Translations under genes and position numbers: made by a program
Assembly: GCA_029262835.1 (NCBI GenBank)
Contig: JAJCYQ010000015.1
Coordinates: 1 to 64,000, forward strand
Length of the DNA stretch: 64,000 nt
From: Bacteroidota bacterium
Lineage (GTDB): Bacteria > Bacteroidota > Rhodothermia > Rhodothermales > UBA10348
Direction: 5' to 3'
The notes under the pieces: generated by a model
Database searches by the model: none
What the model saw: only the letters and a program-made list of their open reading frames with translations
What the model was told of the DNA's origin: nothing
Part shown: piece after piece, positions 50,722 through 60,090 of the stretch
Layout of the letters: every line of letters begins with the position of its first letter
Position numbering within the stretch: the stretch's first letter is position 1

Positions 50722-51504
50722 ATGTCCCGATCTTTTCTGACCGGTCGATTCCTGCCTGCACATGGGCAGTCCTTTGCCCGCATGACGGGGTACCGCATTG
50801 AATCCCAGTTGACTTCGGACGAGCTCAAGGAGCGTTTCGATGCACGACGGAAATACCGTTTGGCACGGCGCGCCATGTATGTTACGGCCCTCCAGGGCGG
50901 TCTGGCGTTCGCCATCGCACTTCTTCTTCTGGCCATGAACGTGGATTTGCGTCCATCGCCTGTGGCCACACTCGACATGGACGAGCAGGAACTGGTCCAG
51001 ATGGAGGAAATTGTACAGACGGTCCAGATTGAGCGCCCACCACCTCCGCCGCGTCCACCTGTGCCGGTGGCCGTTCCTGACGACACGCTGCTTGACGACG
51101 ACGTGGAATTGGATCTGGACGCGCTTCTGGATCTGAACGATGCCGTGGCCGCACTTCCGCCGCCGCCCCCGCCGGCCGAGGAGGAAGTCGAGGCGGAGCC
51201 CGAGATTTTCACTGTCGTCGAGCATATGCCCGAGCTTGTCGGTGGGTACGGCGCCCTGATGTCGGACGTCCGCTACCCGGAAGATGCGCGCCGGGCGGGT
51301 ATTGATGGCACGGTTGTAGTCCAGGTCATTGTAGGGGAGGACGGGAAGCCATTGCAGCCCGCCGTTGTGCGATCGGTGCACCCAAAGCTGGACGAGGAAG
51401 CCATACGCGCCATCATGGAACAGCAGTTCAAACCGGGTATGCAGCGGAGTCGCCCGGTCAAGGTGCGGACTAACATCTCGGTTCGTTTTCGTCTCGTGGG
51501 GTAG
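50722..51504 (+). CDS. Energy transducer TonB
   Basis: 260 residues: a 50-residue cytoplasmic head, one transmembrane helix (about 53-72, YVTALQGGLAFAIALLLLAM), a periplasmic linker with two proline runs (RPPPPPRPP and PPPPPPAEEE) around an Asp/Leu-rich stretch, and a C-terminal TonB domain (about 175-260: VRYPEDARRAGIDGTVVVQVIVGEDG, QFKPGMQRSRPVKVRTNISVRFRL). It couples the proton motive force to outer-membrane transporters. ExbB/ExbD are not in the window. Confidence 0.9.
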   Translation: MSRSFLTGRFLPAHGQSFARMTGYRIESQLTSDELKERFDARRKYRLARRAMYVTALQGGLAFAIALLLLAMNVDLRPSPVATLDMDEQELVQMEEIVQTVQIERPPPPPRPPVPVAVPDDTLLDDDVELDLDALLDLNDAVAALPPPPPPAEEEVEAEPEIFTVVEHMPELVGGYGALMSDVRYPEDARRAGIDGTVVVQVIVGEDGKPLQPAVVRSVHPKLDEEAIRAIMEQQFKPGMQRSRPVKVRTNISVRFRLVG

Positions 51505-51528
51505 GGAGCCTGGGCGCGGGTATCCTGT

Positions 51529-52875
51529 TCAGTAGCCGGTGCGGCCTGCCATCCGGAACAGGCGCCCGTCTTTGACGACGACGTCAATATCCTCAAGCGC
51601 CCGCGTATCCTCGAGTGGGTTCGACGGCATGGCGACGATGTCAGCCGCAAGGCCTTCGGAGATCTGGCCGCGCTCGTTGTCGAGCCCCATCATGCGCGCA
51701 GCGTTCACGGTCATGGCGCGAAGCTGGTCGGCGGGCGGAATACCCGCCTTGCGGAAATTGTCGAGAATGGTGAAGGTCAGCGAGCTGCGCGTCTCGCCCT
51801 CCTTCGTGTACACGATGTCCGAGCCGAAGACGTACGGCACGCCGAGGGCGTGGGCGCGGCGAAGACGGTCTACGAAGGCCTCGTGCTCGGCTTCGATGGC
51901 TGAGAGGTCATCGCCCGTGAATGACTGGGACAGGCCCTCGACGGTGAATTCCGTGCCCACGATCCAGACGCCGGCCTCCCTTGCGGCTTCGAGTACGTCA
52001 TTGGGCATGTATGGGCCGTGTTCAATGGTGTGCACGCCGCCTGCGATGGCATTGCGTGCGCCCTGTTCCGTCCAGCAGTGTGCCGATATGTACGTACCCG
52101 CCCGCCGCGCTTCATCCACGAAGAGCTTGATTTCGTCCACCGAGTAGATGTAGCGCTGGTCATCGACCACGATTTTGACGAAGTCCGCACCGAAATGCAG
52201 GTTTTCCCGCACGGCCTTCACAATTTCGCCCGGTGTATCGGCATAGAAATATTCGGGCTCTCCAAGGGACCGCTTCTCGGGTTGCAGAAAGAACTGGCCT
52301 CCGAACGGTGCTATAATTCGACCCGCCGTGTGCATGGTGGGGCCAGGCACCAGGCCTTCTGTGATCGCGGATTTGAGCGCTGTATCGCCGTAGTTTCCGC
52401 TGTTGCCAACGTCCCGGATGGTAGTGAAACCGGCGGCCAGCATGTCGCGGGCATTGGCTACGCCCTGGATGGCGCGGTACGGTGTGTTGTCCAGGAGCGA
52501 CGTGACGAAGAAGTTGCCACCGTCTTTCTGGCGATCCACGACGAGTGACATGTGGGTGTGTGTGTCAAACAGGCCGGGCATGACGTAGCGATCAGAGAGG
52601 TCCAGGAACGCCCCGTCCGGGGTCGCGCCCGGTGAGTGCCGCCACGGGCCCGTCCCAACAATGACGCCGTCCCGGACGACAATTTCCTGATCTGTCAGTG
52701 CCGTGCCGCGCGCGACGTCAACGAGGTGACCTGCGCGGATGGTCAGGTCCTGGGCTGTCGTGGCCCAGGGAAACAGGGTCAGCGTGGCAAGCAGCGTCAT
52801 GGACATTGTGGCCAACAAATGGGTAGCGGCGCGTCGTGCGCCCGCGTGCAGAAAGGATTCCTGAAGTTCGCGCAT
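51529..52875 (-). CDS. Exported amidohydrolase (imidazolonepropionase/prolidase-like)
   Basis: 448 residues. Signal peptide within residues 15-42 (MSMTLLATLTLFPWATTAQ). Intact metal site: MPGLFDTHTHMS (HxH), ISAHCWTEQGARNAI (His), VHTIEHGPYM (His), FGSDIVYTKEG (Asp); the carboxylated Lys position is likely FVKIVVDDQRY. Unlike two of the three paralogues at 38-42.5 kb, it should be active, probably on dipeptides or cyclic amides. Convergent with tonB (24 nt). Confidence 0.88.
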   Translation of the reverse strand: MRELQESFLHAGARRAATHLLATMSMTLLATLTLFPWATTAQDLTIRAGHLVDVARGTALTDQEIVVRDGVIVGTGPWRHSPGATPDGAFLDLSDRYVMPGLFDTHTHMSLVVDRQKDGGNFFVTSLLDNTPYRAIQGVANARDMLAAGFTTIRDVGNSGNYGDTALKSAITEGLVPGPTMHTAGRIIAPFGGQFFLQPEKRSLGEPEYFYADTPGEIVKAVRENLHFGADFVKIVVDDQRYIYSVDEIKLFVDEARRAGTYISAHCWTEQGARNAIAGGVHTIEHGPYMPNDVLEAAREAGVWIVGTEFTVEGLSQSFTGDDLSAIEAEHEAFVDRLRRAHALGVPYVFGSDIVYTKEGETRSSLTFTILDNFRKAGIPPADQLRAMTVNAARMMGLDNERGQISEGLAADIVAMPSNPLEDTRALEDIDVVVKDGRLFRMAGRTGY

Positions 52876-52965
52876 GGATTACGAGTGCATGAATGATGTG
52901 CTGCAATGTATCATGGAGCCGGGACCCGTGCCCGTAGCCTCTCCCAGATTCCAGCCGACACGCCT

Positions 52966-54318
52966 ATGGCCACGCTCAAAAAAAGCCTGACTACCTTCGA
53001 CGGGGTAGCGCTGCTCATCGGTATCACGATCGGGTCCGGAATCTATTCGACACCGTATCTGATAGCCGGGTACTTCGGGTCGTACTCAGGCGTACTCATC
53101 ACGTGGCTTGTCGTATCGGCGTTCGTATTTACAGGCGGCCTGGTGTACGCGGAACTCGGTACGCGCGTGCCAACGACGGGCGGTGAATATGCCTACATCC
53201 GGCGTGCATGGGGAGACTGGGCCGGGTTTTTCTTCGGATGGGCACAACTCATCATCATCCGCACGAGCCCGGCTGCCGGACTGGCCATTGTCGCCACGGA
53301 CTACATTGGCTTTTTTGTACCGCTGGCCGGCATGTCGCATACATTGGTGGCGCTCTCCATCATCGTGCTCCTCGGAGTGTTCAATTACGTGGGCGTGCGC
53401 TGGTCTGCCCTGTTCCAGCGCGTAACTACGGTAATGAAGGTTGGTGGGCTGCTTCTGTTCGCCGCGCTTTTCCTGCTGCTCCTGTCTGGATCGGAAAGCC
53501 AATTGGGCAGCGTGTCGGCGCCGCTGAAGGACGGCAATTTCCTGTCCAACCTGATTCCGGCGCTCATGCTCATCGTGTTCACGCATACCGGCTTTGACCG
53601 CGTGGGCTATGTGGCAGGAGAAATGAAGAACCCGAGAGAGGTGATACCTCGCAGCATGGTGATCGGCCTCGGCATCGTGATTGGCGTCTATGTGAGCGTT
53701 ATTACGATTTATCATCATGTACTCGGGATGGATGCGCTCCGGGCCACAACAATACCAGCGGCCGCTGTGGCCCAGGAAATGATCGGGTCCGTTGGCGCGA
53801 CGGCCATTGCCCTCCTGGCCATTATCTCGGCCATCTCGTCCATCAACGGGACCATGCTGTCGTCCAGCAGGGTGTACTATGCCATGGCGCGAGACGGCCT
53901 GTTCTTCAAGTCGCTTGACTACGTACACCCACGATTTCGTACGCCCACGCGTGCTATTGTGGCCCACGTGGTGTGGGGTGGCGTGCTGCTCGTCGTGCGT
54001 GGCTCGTTTGAATCCATAGCGGCGGGCATGATCTTCGCCATTCTGATTTTTTATACCATGACGACACTCGCGCTCTTCAAGTTCAGGAGCGAAGGAGTGG
54101 GGGAGACGGGTTCCGACGGCTCCCCGCACAAGGTCTTCCGCATTCCTTTCTATCCGGTACTGCCCGCTCTGTATCTTGTGGGCGTTGTCGGGCTTCTCGT
54201 GCTGCGGGCCGTCTTCCAGTGGCGCGAATCTCTGGTTGATCTTGCGTTCGTGCTCACCGGGTTGCCGGTGGCCTGGTTCTGGCTCAGACGCCGGGACGGT
54301 GCCGCCGAGGCCCTATAA
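52966..54318 (+). CDS. APC-superfamily amino acid permease
   Basis: 450 residues with about 12 helices. The helix-1 substrate motif GVALLIGITIGSGIYSTPYLIAG (seen as GITIGSGIY) and YAELGTRVPTTGGEYAYIRRAWGD are classic LAT/APC features. Likely antiporter or proton symporter for amino acids. Start at 52966 (MATLKKSLTTFDG); an upstream ATG has no similarity. Divergent from the amidohydrolase gene. Confidence 0.88.
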   Translation: MATLKKSLTTFDGVALLIGITIGSGIYSTPYLIAGYFGSYSGVLITWLVVSAFVFTGGLVYAELGTRVPTTGGEYAYIRRAWGDWAGFFFGWAQLIIIRTSPAAGLAIVATDYIGFFVPLAGMSHTLVALSIIVLLGVFNYVGVRWSALFQRVTTVMKVGGLLLFAALFLLLLSGSESQLGSVSAPLKDGNFLSNLIPALMLIVFTHTGFDRVGYVAGEMKNPREVIPRSMVIGLGIVIGVYVSVITIYHHVLGMDALRATTIPAAAVAQEMIGSVGATAIALLAIISAISSINGTMLSSSRVYYAMARDGLFFKSLDYVHPRFRTPTRAIVAHVVWGGVLLVVRGSFESIAAGMIFAILIFYTMTTLALFKFRSEGVGETGSDGSPHKVFRIPFYPVLPALYLVGVVGLLVLRAVFQWRESLVDLAFVLTGLPVAWFWLRRRDGAAEAL

Positions 54319-54320
54319 AA

Positions 54321-54339
54321 ACGCTCGTAGAACGAGCGT
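54321..54339. other. Perfect 8-bp hairpin after the permease gene
   Basis: ACGCTCGT-AGA-ACGAGCGT, just after the permease stop, with AT-rich flanks (AAAA before it). It has no plus-strand T-run, so it could attenuate rather than fully stop transcription into the aminotransferase gene. Confidence 0.4.
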
Positions 54340-54363
54340 GAATATGTAACCGTACTCCCCCCA

Positions 54364-55269
54364 ATGCTTCAGACCGTCGACCCCCGCAATGCCGACCTTC
54401 ACGTGAATATCAATGGCGTGATGTACCCTCGCGAGCGTGCTGCCATCAGTCCGTTTGACTCGGTGGTGCAGGGCGGCGATGCCGTCTGGGAGGGACTGCG
54501 CCTCTACGATGGTCGAATTTTTCGACTTGAGGAACACCTGAAGCGGCTCGTCGGGTCGGCGAGAGCCCTCGCTTTCACGGATATCCCGTCGATTGACGAA
54601 CTGGTGCATGAAATCCGTAAAACGTTGGATGCCAATGATATGCGGGATGGTGTGCACATCCGGCTAACCCTTACACGGGGCGTCAAGGTTACGTCGGGCA
54701 TGGATCCGCGTCTTAACCAGGCGGGGCCGACGCTGATCGTGCTCGCCGAGTGGAAAGCGCCTGTCTACGACAAGCGCGGGCTCACACTCGTTACGTCGTC
54801 GGTCCGCCGGTTTCCGCCGGACTGTCTCGATCCGAAAATCCATCACAACAACCTGTTGCCCTCCATTCTGGCCAAAATAGAAGCCAATGCGGCCGGTGCC
54901 GATGACGCGCTTATGCTGGATCGGCAGGGGTTCCTGGCAGAGGCCAACGCGACCCATGTCTTCTTGGTGACCGGCGGTGTGGTGTGTACGCCCCGGACCG
55001 ATGCGTGTCCGGAGGGCGTGACGCGTGCCACGGTACTTGAACTGTGCCGGGAAGCAGGGATTGAAACGCGCGTAGACCATTTTTCGACGACCGATGCCTA
55101 CCGCGCCGATGAGATGTTCTGTTCCGGTACGATGGGCGAACTGGCCGCCATTACACGACTTGACGGTCGCCCCATCGGAGATGGAACGCCAGGCCCCATG
55201 ACGGAGCGACTGTCTGCCCTCTACCGTGAAGCTGTTCTGCACACCGGCTTTGATATATTCGCCGCATGA
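54364..55269 (+). CDS. Class IV aminotransferase (branched-chain / D-amino acid type)
   Basis: 301-residue PLP enzyme. VVQGGDAVWEGLRLYDGRIFRLEEHLKRL, the catalytic Lys in LDPKIHHNNLLPSILAKIEA, DDALMLDRQGFLAEANATHVFLV and PEGVTRATVLELC are the class IV blocks (given in part). IlvE, D-alanine transaminase and aminodeoxychorismate lyase share them; the substrate is undecided. ATGA overlap with the metallophosphoesterase gene. Confidence 0.88.
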   Translation: MLQTVDPRNADLHVNINGVMYPRERAAISPFDSVVQGGDAVWEGLRLYDGRIFRLEEHLKRLVGSARALAFTDIPSIDELVHEIRKTLDANDMRDGVHIRLTLTRGVKVTSGMDPRLNQAGPTLIVLAEWKAPVYDKRGLTLVTSSVRRFPPDCLDPKIHHNNLLPSILAKIEANAAGADDALMLDRQGFLAEANATHVFLVTGGVVCTPRTDACPEGVTRATVLELCREAGIETRVDHFSTTDAYRADEMFCSGTMGELAAITRLDGRPIGDGTPGPMTERLSALYREAVLHTGFDIFAA

Positions 55270-56504
55270 AAATTCTTGTATCCGGTGACATCCATATGGG
55301 ACGGACCTCGTCGCGTCTCGGGGCGGCGGCGTCTCTGGGCGACGACGCCCATTCGGCTGTCCAGGCCTGGGGACGCCTTGTGGATGTGGCTGTGAACCAG
55401 TCGGTTGGTGCGGTGTGTCTTACCGGCGACATCATTGACGGCCGTCACGCCTTCTGGGAGACCACGGGTGCGTTTCGTGCCGGTGTCGAGCGGCTCGCTG
55501 AAGCCGGTATCCGTACGCTGGCCGTAGCCGGAAACCACGACTGGCAGGTGTTCCCCCGCCTGACGGTGGACCTTCCTTCGGACTGGTTCCGCCTGGTGGG
55601 GCGGGGAGGCACGTGGGAGCGCGTAACGCTCAAGGACGCAGGTGGCCGACCCGTCGTGCACATCGACGGCTGGTCGTTTCCGTCGGGCCGGGTAACGACC
55701 GATCCCACCGACAGCCGCGACCTGCCGAGCGACCCCATGGTCCCGGTTCTCGCGATGGTTCATGGCGACCTGGACGTGCGTGATTCCCCGTACGCACCAC
55801 TTTCAAGGCAGCGATTGCGCGATTGTGCTGTCGCGGGCTGGATGCTGGGACATATTCACGCGCCCTTCCTGGAGGACGGCCCGCCGTTCCTGCTCTATCC
55901 CGGTTCGCCACAGGCGCTCGACCCCGGCGAAACGGGGTCGCATGGAGCGTGGCTGCTGGAGGTCGTGGACGGCCGCGTCGAGACGCCGCGGCGCATCCCG
56001 CTCTCCAGTGTCATCTATGCGGCTCCGGAATATGATGTGTCATCCTGGACCGACTTCCTGGTGGATGCGAAGGCGGCGATGGTGCAGACCGCCCAGGCCT
56101 TGGTTGCGGAGCACCCCACAACGAGCGTGGTGTCGCTCCGCCCCGTTTTCAGGGGGCGGACGGAGCTCAAGCGCGTGATTCCTGAAGAACTGGCTGCGAT
56201 CGATGAGTTCTCAGACAGCGTGGACGGTATCCAGATTGTAGTGAACAGGGCGCAGGACCAGACGGCTCCGGTACTGGACCTTGAGGCGTTGGCATCGCGG
56301 CCCGGCGCGCCTGGTGAACTGGCCAGGCTCGTATTGGCACTCGAAGGCCGCGCCCTTCCCGCCGGCGCGGCGGCTCCGGACGTTGACGCCCTCGTTCACC
56401 GGGCGCGCCGGGCCGCCGGATTGGCCGCAGATATGGATGACGTCGCGGCGCGGCAAATGGTCCGGGACACGTCGATTGACCTGCTCGATCGCCTGGAATC
56501 ATGA
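55266..56504 (+). CDS. SbcD/YhaO-like metallophosphoesterase
   Basis: 412 residues. Metallophosphoesterase motifs in order: SGDIHMG (D-x-H), LTGDIIDGR (GD), VAGNHDWQ (GNHD), MVHGDLD (H), MLGHIHAPF (GH-x-H). This is the Mre11/SbcD-like phosphodiesterase core (1-230), followed by a C-terminal part that in relatives contacts the SMC-like partner. Immediately downstream and overlapping by 4 nt lies the coiled-coil ATPase, as in yhaO-yhaN and sbcD-sbcC pairs; a DNA-end nuclease role is likely. Confidence 0.85.
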   Translation: MKILVSGDIHMGRTSSRLGAAASLGDDAHSAVQAWGRLVDVAVNQSVGAVCLTGDIIDGRHAFWETTGAFRAGVERLAEAGIRTLAVAGNHDWQVFPRLTVDLPSDWFRLVGRGGTWERVTLKDAGGRPVVHIDGWSFPSGRVTTDPTDSRDLPSDPMVPVLAMVHGDLDVRDSPYAPLSRQRLRDCAVAGWMLGHIHAPFLEDGPPFLLYPGSPQALDPGETGSHGAWLLEVVDGRVETPRRIPLSSVIYAAPEYDVSSWTDFLVDAKAAMVQTAQALVAEHPTTSVVSLRPVFRGRTELKRVIPEELAAIDEFSDSVDGIQIVVNRAQDQTAPVLDLEALASRPGAPGELARLVLALEGRALPAGAAAPDVDALVHRARRAAGLAADMDDVAARQMVRDTSIDLLDRLES

Positions 56505-59500
56505 GCGTGCGCATTGAACATATCCACCTGAAGCGCCTTCGCGGCACCGCTGCTGCGCTGGACGTGCAGCAGCTGGCGCCCGACATCAATGTCATCCATG
56601 GACCCAATGGTGTCGGGAAGTCGACGCTCGCGCTCGCGCTCCAGGAAACCCTGTGGCCCGGGAGCACGGGACTTGACAGGCCGACACTATCCGCCCGGCT
56701 CCATGCCGATGGGACGCCGTGGAATGTGAGCATTGAATCGGGGCACGCCGAGTACGATGGGCCGGATGGAGGGCGGCCAGACTTCGGTTCGCCCGATCGG
56801 CGCGGGCGCTACCTGATTGCGCTTCACGACCTGATCATGCCGGAGTCGGAAACCGACACGGCATTCGCGGAGCGTGTGCTGCGCGAAAGCCTCGGCGGGT
56901 ATGATCTGGATGCAGCGGCGAGGAAGCTCGGGTACTCGGCGTCTCCGACACAGCGCCAGAAACTGAAAAGCGAACTCAAGGAGGCGCAACGTGGCGTCGA
57001 GCAGGCCCTGTCCCGCGCCCGCGCGCTGGAGACAAAGAGGCGGGCACTTGCTGACTTGAGGACGCAGCGGGCCGCCGCGACGGCGGCGTACGAGGAAGCG
57101 GATGTCATCCAGCGCGTGCTCGGGCTCGTCACGGCGCGCACAGTGCTCGAGAACGCCAAGGGCCAGCTGGATGCGCTGCCCGAGGCGGCCGGTCGGCTGC
57201 GCGGAAATGAGTCGGAAGCGCTCGAAGCACTCCGAAAACGGGAGGCGGAGCTGGAGGGCAAAATCAGGCAGGCAGAGCGCGAGCTTGCGCGCCTCGATCG
57301 CGAGATATCTGAAGCCGCGTTCGAGGGTGGCGCGCCCGACGAGGCGACAATGGGGCATTGGAAAGGACTGTTGACGCAGGCTGAGGAGACCGAGCGTTCG
57401 CAGCGCGCGCACCGCGAGGAGCGAAGCCGGGCAGAGGCAGCGCTGCGGGAAATCGATGTCCGCCTGCATGGTGACCTGGAAGCGGATTCCGACCGCACGT
57501 TGTCACGCGATGGCGCGCGCGCGCTCGTCCGACTGTTCAGCGACTGGGTGCAGAGTGACAGTCAGCGCGTGGCCCTCGATCAGCGGGAACGGTTCCTTGA
57601 AGACGCCCGCTCGAAACTCGCCACAACTGCTCCGGTGGAAGGTGCTCCGGCAAAAGGTGATTTGGCGGATGGTGCTCCCTCTGCCGATACCCTGAAAATT
57701 GCCCTTCGTCAGCTGGAAAAATGGCTTCGATCTGTCCCGGCGGAGGCTCGGCAGTCCAAAGGTGCGGCGTGGGCCATGGCCCTCGCGGCGGTCGGCGTTT
57801 TTACAGGACTGGTTGCCGCGTTCGTTGCTGGGCCTGTTTTCCTCGTGGCATCGGTTCTCGCCTCCTTGCTGTATGTGCTGTACCGGCGGTCAGCGATCGA
57901 AATCGCGGCGAGCGGACGGGCTGATATCGAGCGTATGTGGGGTGAAACAGGGATTTCGCCCCCCCATGCGTGGTCCGACGAGGCGGTCCGTGCCCTGCAT
58001 AGCGACCTCTCTGCACGACTGATAAAAGCCGAGCGGCGAATGCACGATGCACTCACGCTCGATGCACAGCGTCAGGCCTTGGATGAAGAGCGCAGGACAT
58101 GGGAAACAGAGCGTCGTCACCTGTCATCGAAACTGCAGGATCAGTGCCGGCAGTTGGGGTGGAGGCTCAAGGCGGATGACGAGTCGGCGGAGCACGACGG
58201 AATGGCTGCCGTACTCTGGATGAACGGCCTGTCCGAAGAGCTCGTTCTGCGTGGTGAAAAACAGGCAGCACTGACGACAGCCCGGGCGGCGGAGGAGGCA
58301 GCGGAAATGGAGCTCGACCGGTTGCTCGCAGACCTCGCCGGACTTACGCGCGCTCTCGGAATTGACGCGGCTCCTTCCAGCGCTGCGTCTGCACGCAAGG
58401 CGTGGGAAGAAATGGAGCGCCGCGTGTCGAAGCTTTCACAGGCCGAAGACGACCGGCGCAGGACGCACAGACAGGTGGCCGAGGAGTGGGGTCCTGCATT
58501 GGTAGACATACAGCAGCAGCTGGCAGCGTTGTTTGTCGGCGTCGGGCTCGCGCCCGGAGACGATACGGGGCTTTCCAGATTGCTTGACATGCGAACGGCG
58601 TGGATCAGTGCCAAAAACGAGTTGGGAATAGCCGAGCACGAGGTGTCCAAGGCGGAGAAAGCCGTTGATGCGGCAGACGTGCCGGAGATCATGGAGGAAG
58701 GGGTCGATGCACTGCTCACGCTGCGCGAAGAAGAACTCAGGAGCCGACTGGAGATGCGCCAGGTGCAGGCCGCTACGTACAACGAGTTGACGCAGCAGAT
58801 CGAAGAAACAAGGGCAACGCTCAAAGAAGCCGTCGGACGTCAGGATGTGGCTCGGGCGGTGGCGGCCCGGGATGCGGCCGAGGAAGCTCTGGCTCGTGCC
58901 CTGGCTGCCAACAGGCGATCCATGGTCGGAAATGAGGTCGCCCGGTTTGTACGGGAAGTCACGGTCAAGGACACCTTGCCGCAGGTGTTCACGAGGGCGC
59001 GCGACCTCTTGACCGGCTTCACGGCGGGCGCGCTCGAACTCGAGGTGGATCTGGACAGCACCCCACCCCGATTCCTGGCTCGTACCGATGGCATGCTGCG
59101 CGCCCGCCCGGTCGCGGAGCTCTCCGTGGGTGAACGGGTGCAGTTGCTCATGGCCGTCCGGATGGCCTTCCTGGAGCAGGAGGAGACGTCTCCACTGCCC
59201 CTGATTCTTGATGAAACCCTCGGGACGACCGACGATGAGCGCGCCCAGTCCGTGCTTGGCGCGCTCCTTGATTTGGCTGGTCGCGGACGGCAGCTTTTCT
59301 ATTTTACGGCGCAGTCGGACGAGGTGGCAAAATGGCTGGACGCGCTGCATGATCTCCCGGGTTCAGCCGAAGATCGCATTGTAGACCTGGCGGCGGTACG
59401 GCTCGGCACGGCGCAGAAAGCGGCGCCGCTGCCCAGAGACGTGGAGATGGTGACAAGGAGCGCTGTCCCCGTGCCGGAGGGCCCGGACCATCGTGCCTAT

Positions 59501-60061
59501 GGGAAGCTTCTGGGCGTCCCGGGCATTCGTCCACACGAGGAGACGGTTGCCTCTGTCCATATCTGGCATGTGATGGAGACGGCCGAGGAGGTTTATCGTC
59601 TGCTCCTGGCGCGCGTCCATACGGTTGGGCAGTTCCGCCGGATGGCCAACAGTGGCCATCCAGTGACAGGTTCCGAGGACGAGCGGGCGGTAGCCGCTCA
59701 ACGTATTGATGTCGTCGAGGACGCAATGGCCCTCTGGAAGCAGGGGAGGGGCCGGCCATTGACGCTGGATGTCCTAGAGGCCGCACCGGGCGTATCGGAT
59801 AGAAAACTACCGGAAGTATGGGACCTCGCCCGAACCAGAAATGGCGACGCCACAGCGCTTATTGAGGGCCTGGAAGAAGGTAAAGTCTCTCGGTTCAGGG
59901 AGGATAAGCGGGAAGAACTACGCGCGTACCTCGAAGAGGAGGGGTACATTCCAGAGGTGGAGCCGCTTACCGCGTCAGACGCCATTACCCAGCTGCAGGT
60001 CCGCCACCCTGACGCCCATGTGGCCTACGTTGAGCGCGTCGTGGCGACACTCTGGCCATAG
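56501..60061 (+). CDS. SbcC/YhaN-like coiled-coil ABC ATPase with mid-coil membrane segment
   Basis: 1186 residues. Walker A GPNGVGKST (34-42), long Glu/Arg/Ala-rich coiled coils (about 150-420 and 470-850), the ABC signature LSVGERVQLL (about 873-882) and Walker B LPLILDETLG (about 898). A strongly hydrophobic hairpin-like stretch (about 422-462, ALAAVGVFTGLVAAFV and FLVASVLASLLYVLY) interrupts the coil where SbcC has its zinc hook; YhaN-type proteins carry a similar segment. A C-terminal extension (about 945-1186) with helix-rich, DNA-binding-like repeats (TLDVLEAAPGVSDRKLPEVWDL) follows the ATPase. Partner of the upstream phosphoesterase. Confidence 0.82.
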   Translation: MSVRIEHIHLKRLRGTAAALDVQQLAPDINVIHGPNGVGKSTLALALQETLWPGSTGLDRPTLSARLHADGTPWNVSIESGHAEYDGPDGGRPDFGSPDRRGRYLIALHDLIMPESETDTAFAERVLRESLGGYDLDAAARKLGYSASPTQRQKLKSELKEAQRGVEQALSRARALETKRRALADLRTQRAAATAAYEEADVIQRVLGLVTARTVLENAKGQLDALPEAAGRLRGNESEALEALRKREAELEGKIRQAERELARLDREISEAAFEGGAPDEATMGHWKGLLTQAEETERSQRAHREERSRAEAALREIDVRLHGDLEADSDRTLSRDGARALVRLFSDWVQSDSQRVALDQRERFLEDARSKLATTAPVEGAPAKGDLADGAPSADTLKIALRQLEKWLRSVPAEARQSKGAAWAMALAAVGVFTGLVAAFVAGPVFLVASVLASLLYVLYRRSAIEIAASGRADIERMWGETGISPPHAWSDEAVRALHSDLSARLIKAERRMHDALTLDAQRQALDEERRTWETERRHLSSKLQDQCRQLGWRLKADDESAEHDGMAAVLWMNGLSEELVLRGEKQAALTTARAAEEAAEMELDRLLADLAGLTRALGIDAAPSSAASARKAWEEMERRVSKLSQAEDDRRRTHRQVAEEWGPALVDIQQQLAALFVGVGLAPGDDTGLSRLLDMRTAWISAKNELGIAEHEVSKAEKAVDAADVPEIMEEGVDALLTLREEELRSRLEMRQVQAATYNELTQQIEETRATLKEAVGRQDVARAVAARDAAEEALARALAANRRSMVGNEVARFVREVTVKDTLPQVFTRARDLLTGFTAGALELEVDLDSTPPRFLARTDGMLRARPVAELSVGERVQLLMAVRMAFLEQEETSPLPLILDETLGTTDDERAQSVLGALLDLAGRGRQLFYFTAQSDEVAKWLDALHDLPGSAEDRIVDLAAVRLGTAQKAAPLPRDVEMVTRSAVPVPEGPDHRAYGKLLGVPGIRPHEETVASVHIWHVMETAEEVYRLLLARVHTVGQFRRMANSGHPVTGSEDERAVAAQRIDVVEDAMALWKQGRGRPLTLDVLEAAPGVSDRKLPEVWDLARTRNGDATALIEGLEEGKVSRFREDKREELRAYLEEEGYIPEVEPLTASDAITQLQVRHPDAHVAYVERVVATLWP

Positions 60062-60090
60062 CGGTACTACGCGTTCAGCCGGGAACGGAC

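Noticed and set aside
53086-54129. 347-codon frame antisense to the APC permease
   Set aside because: No recognisable domain; overlaps a clear transporter on the other strand.
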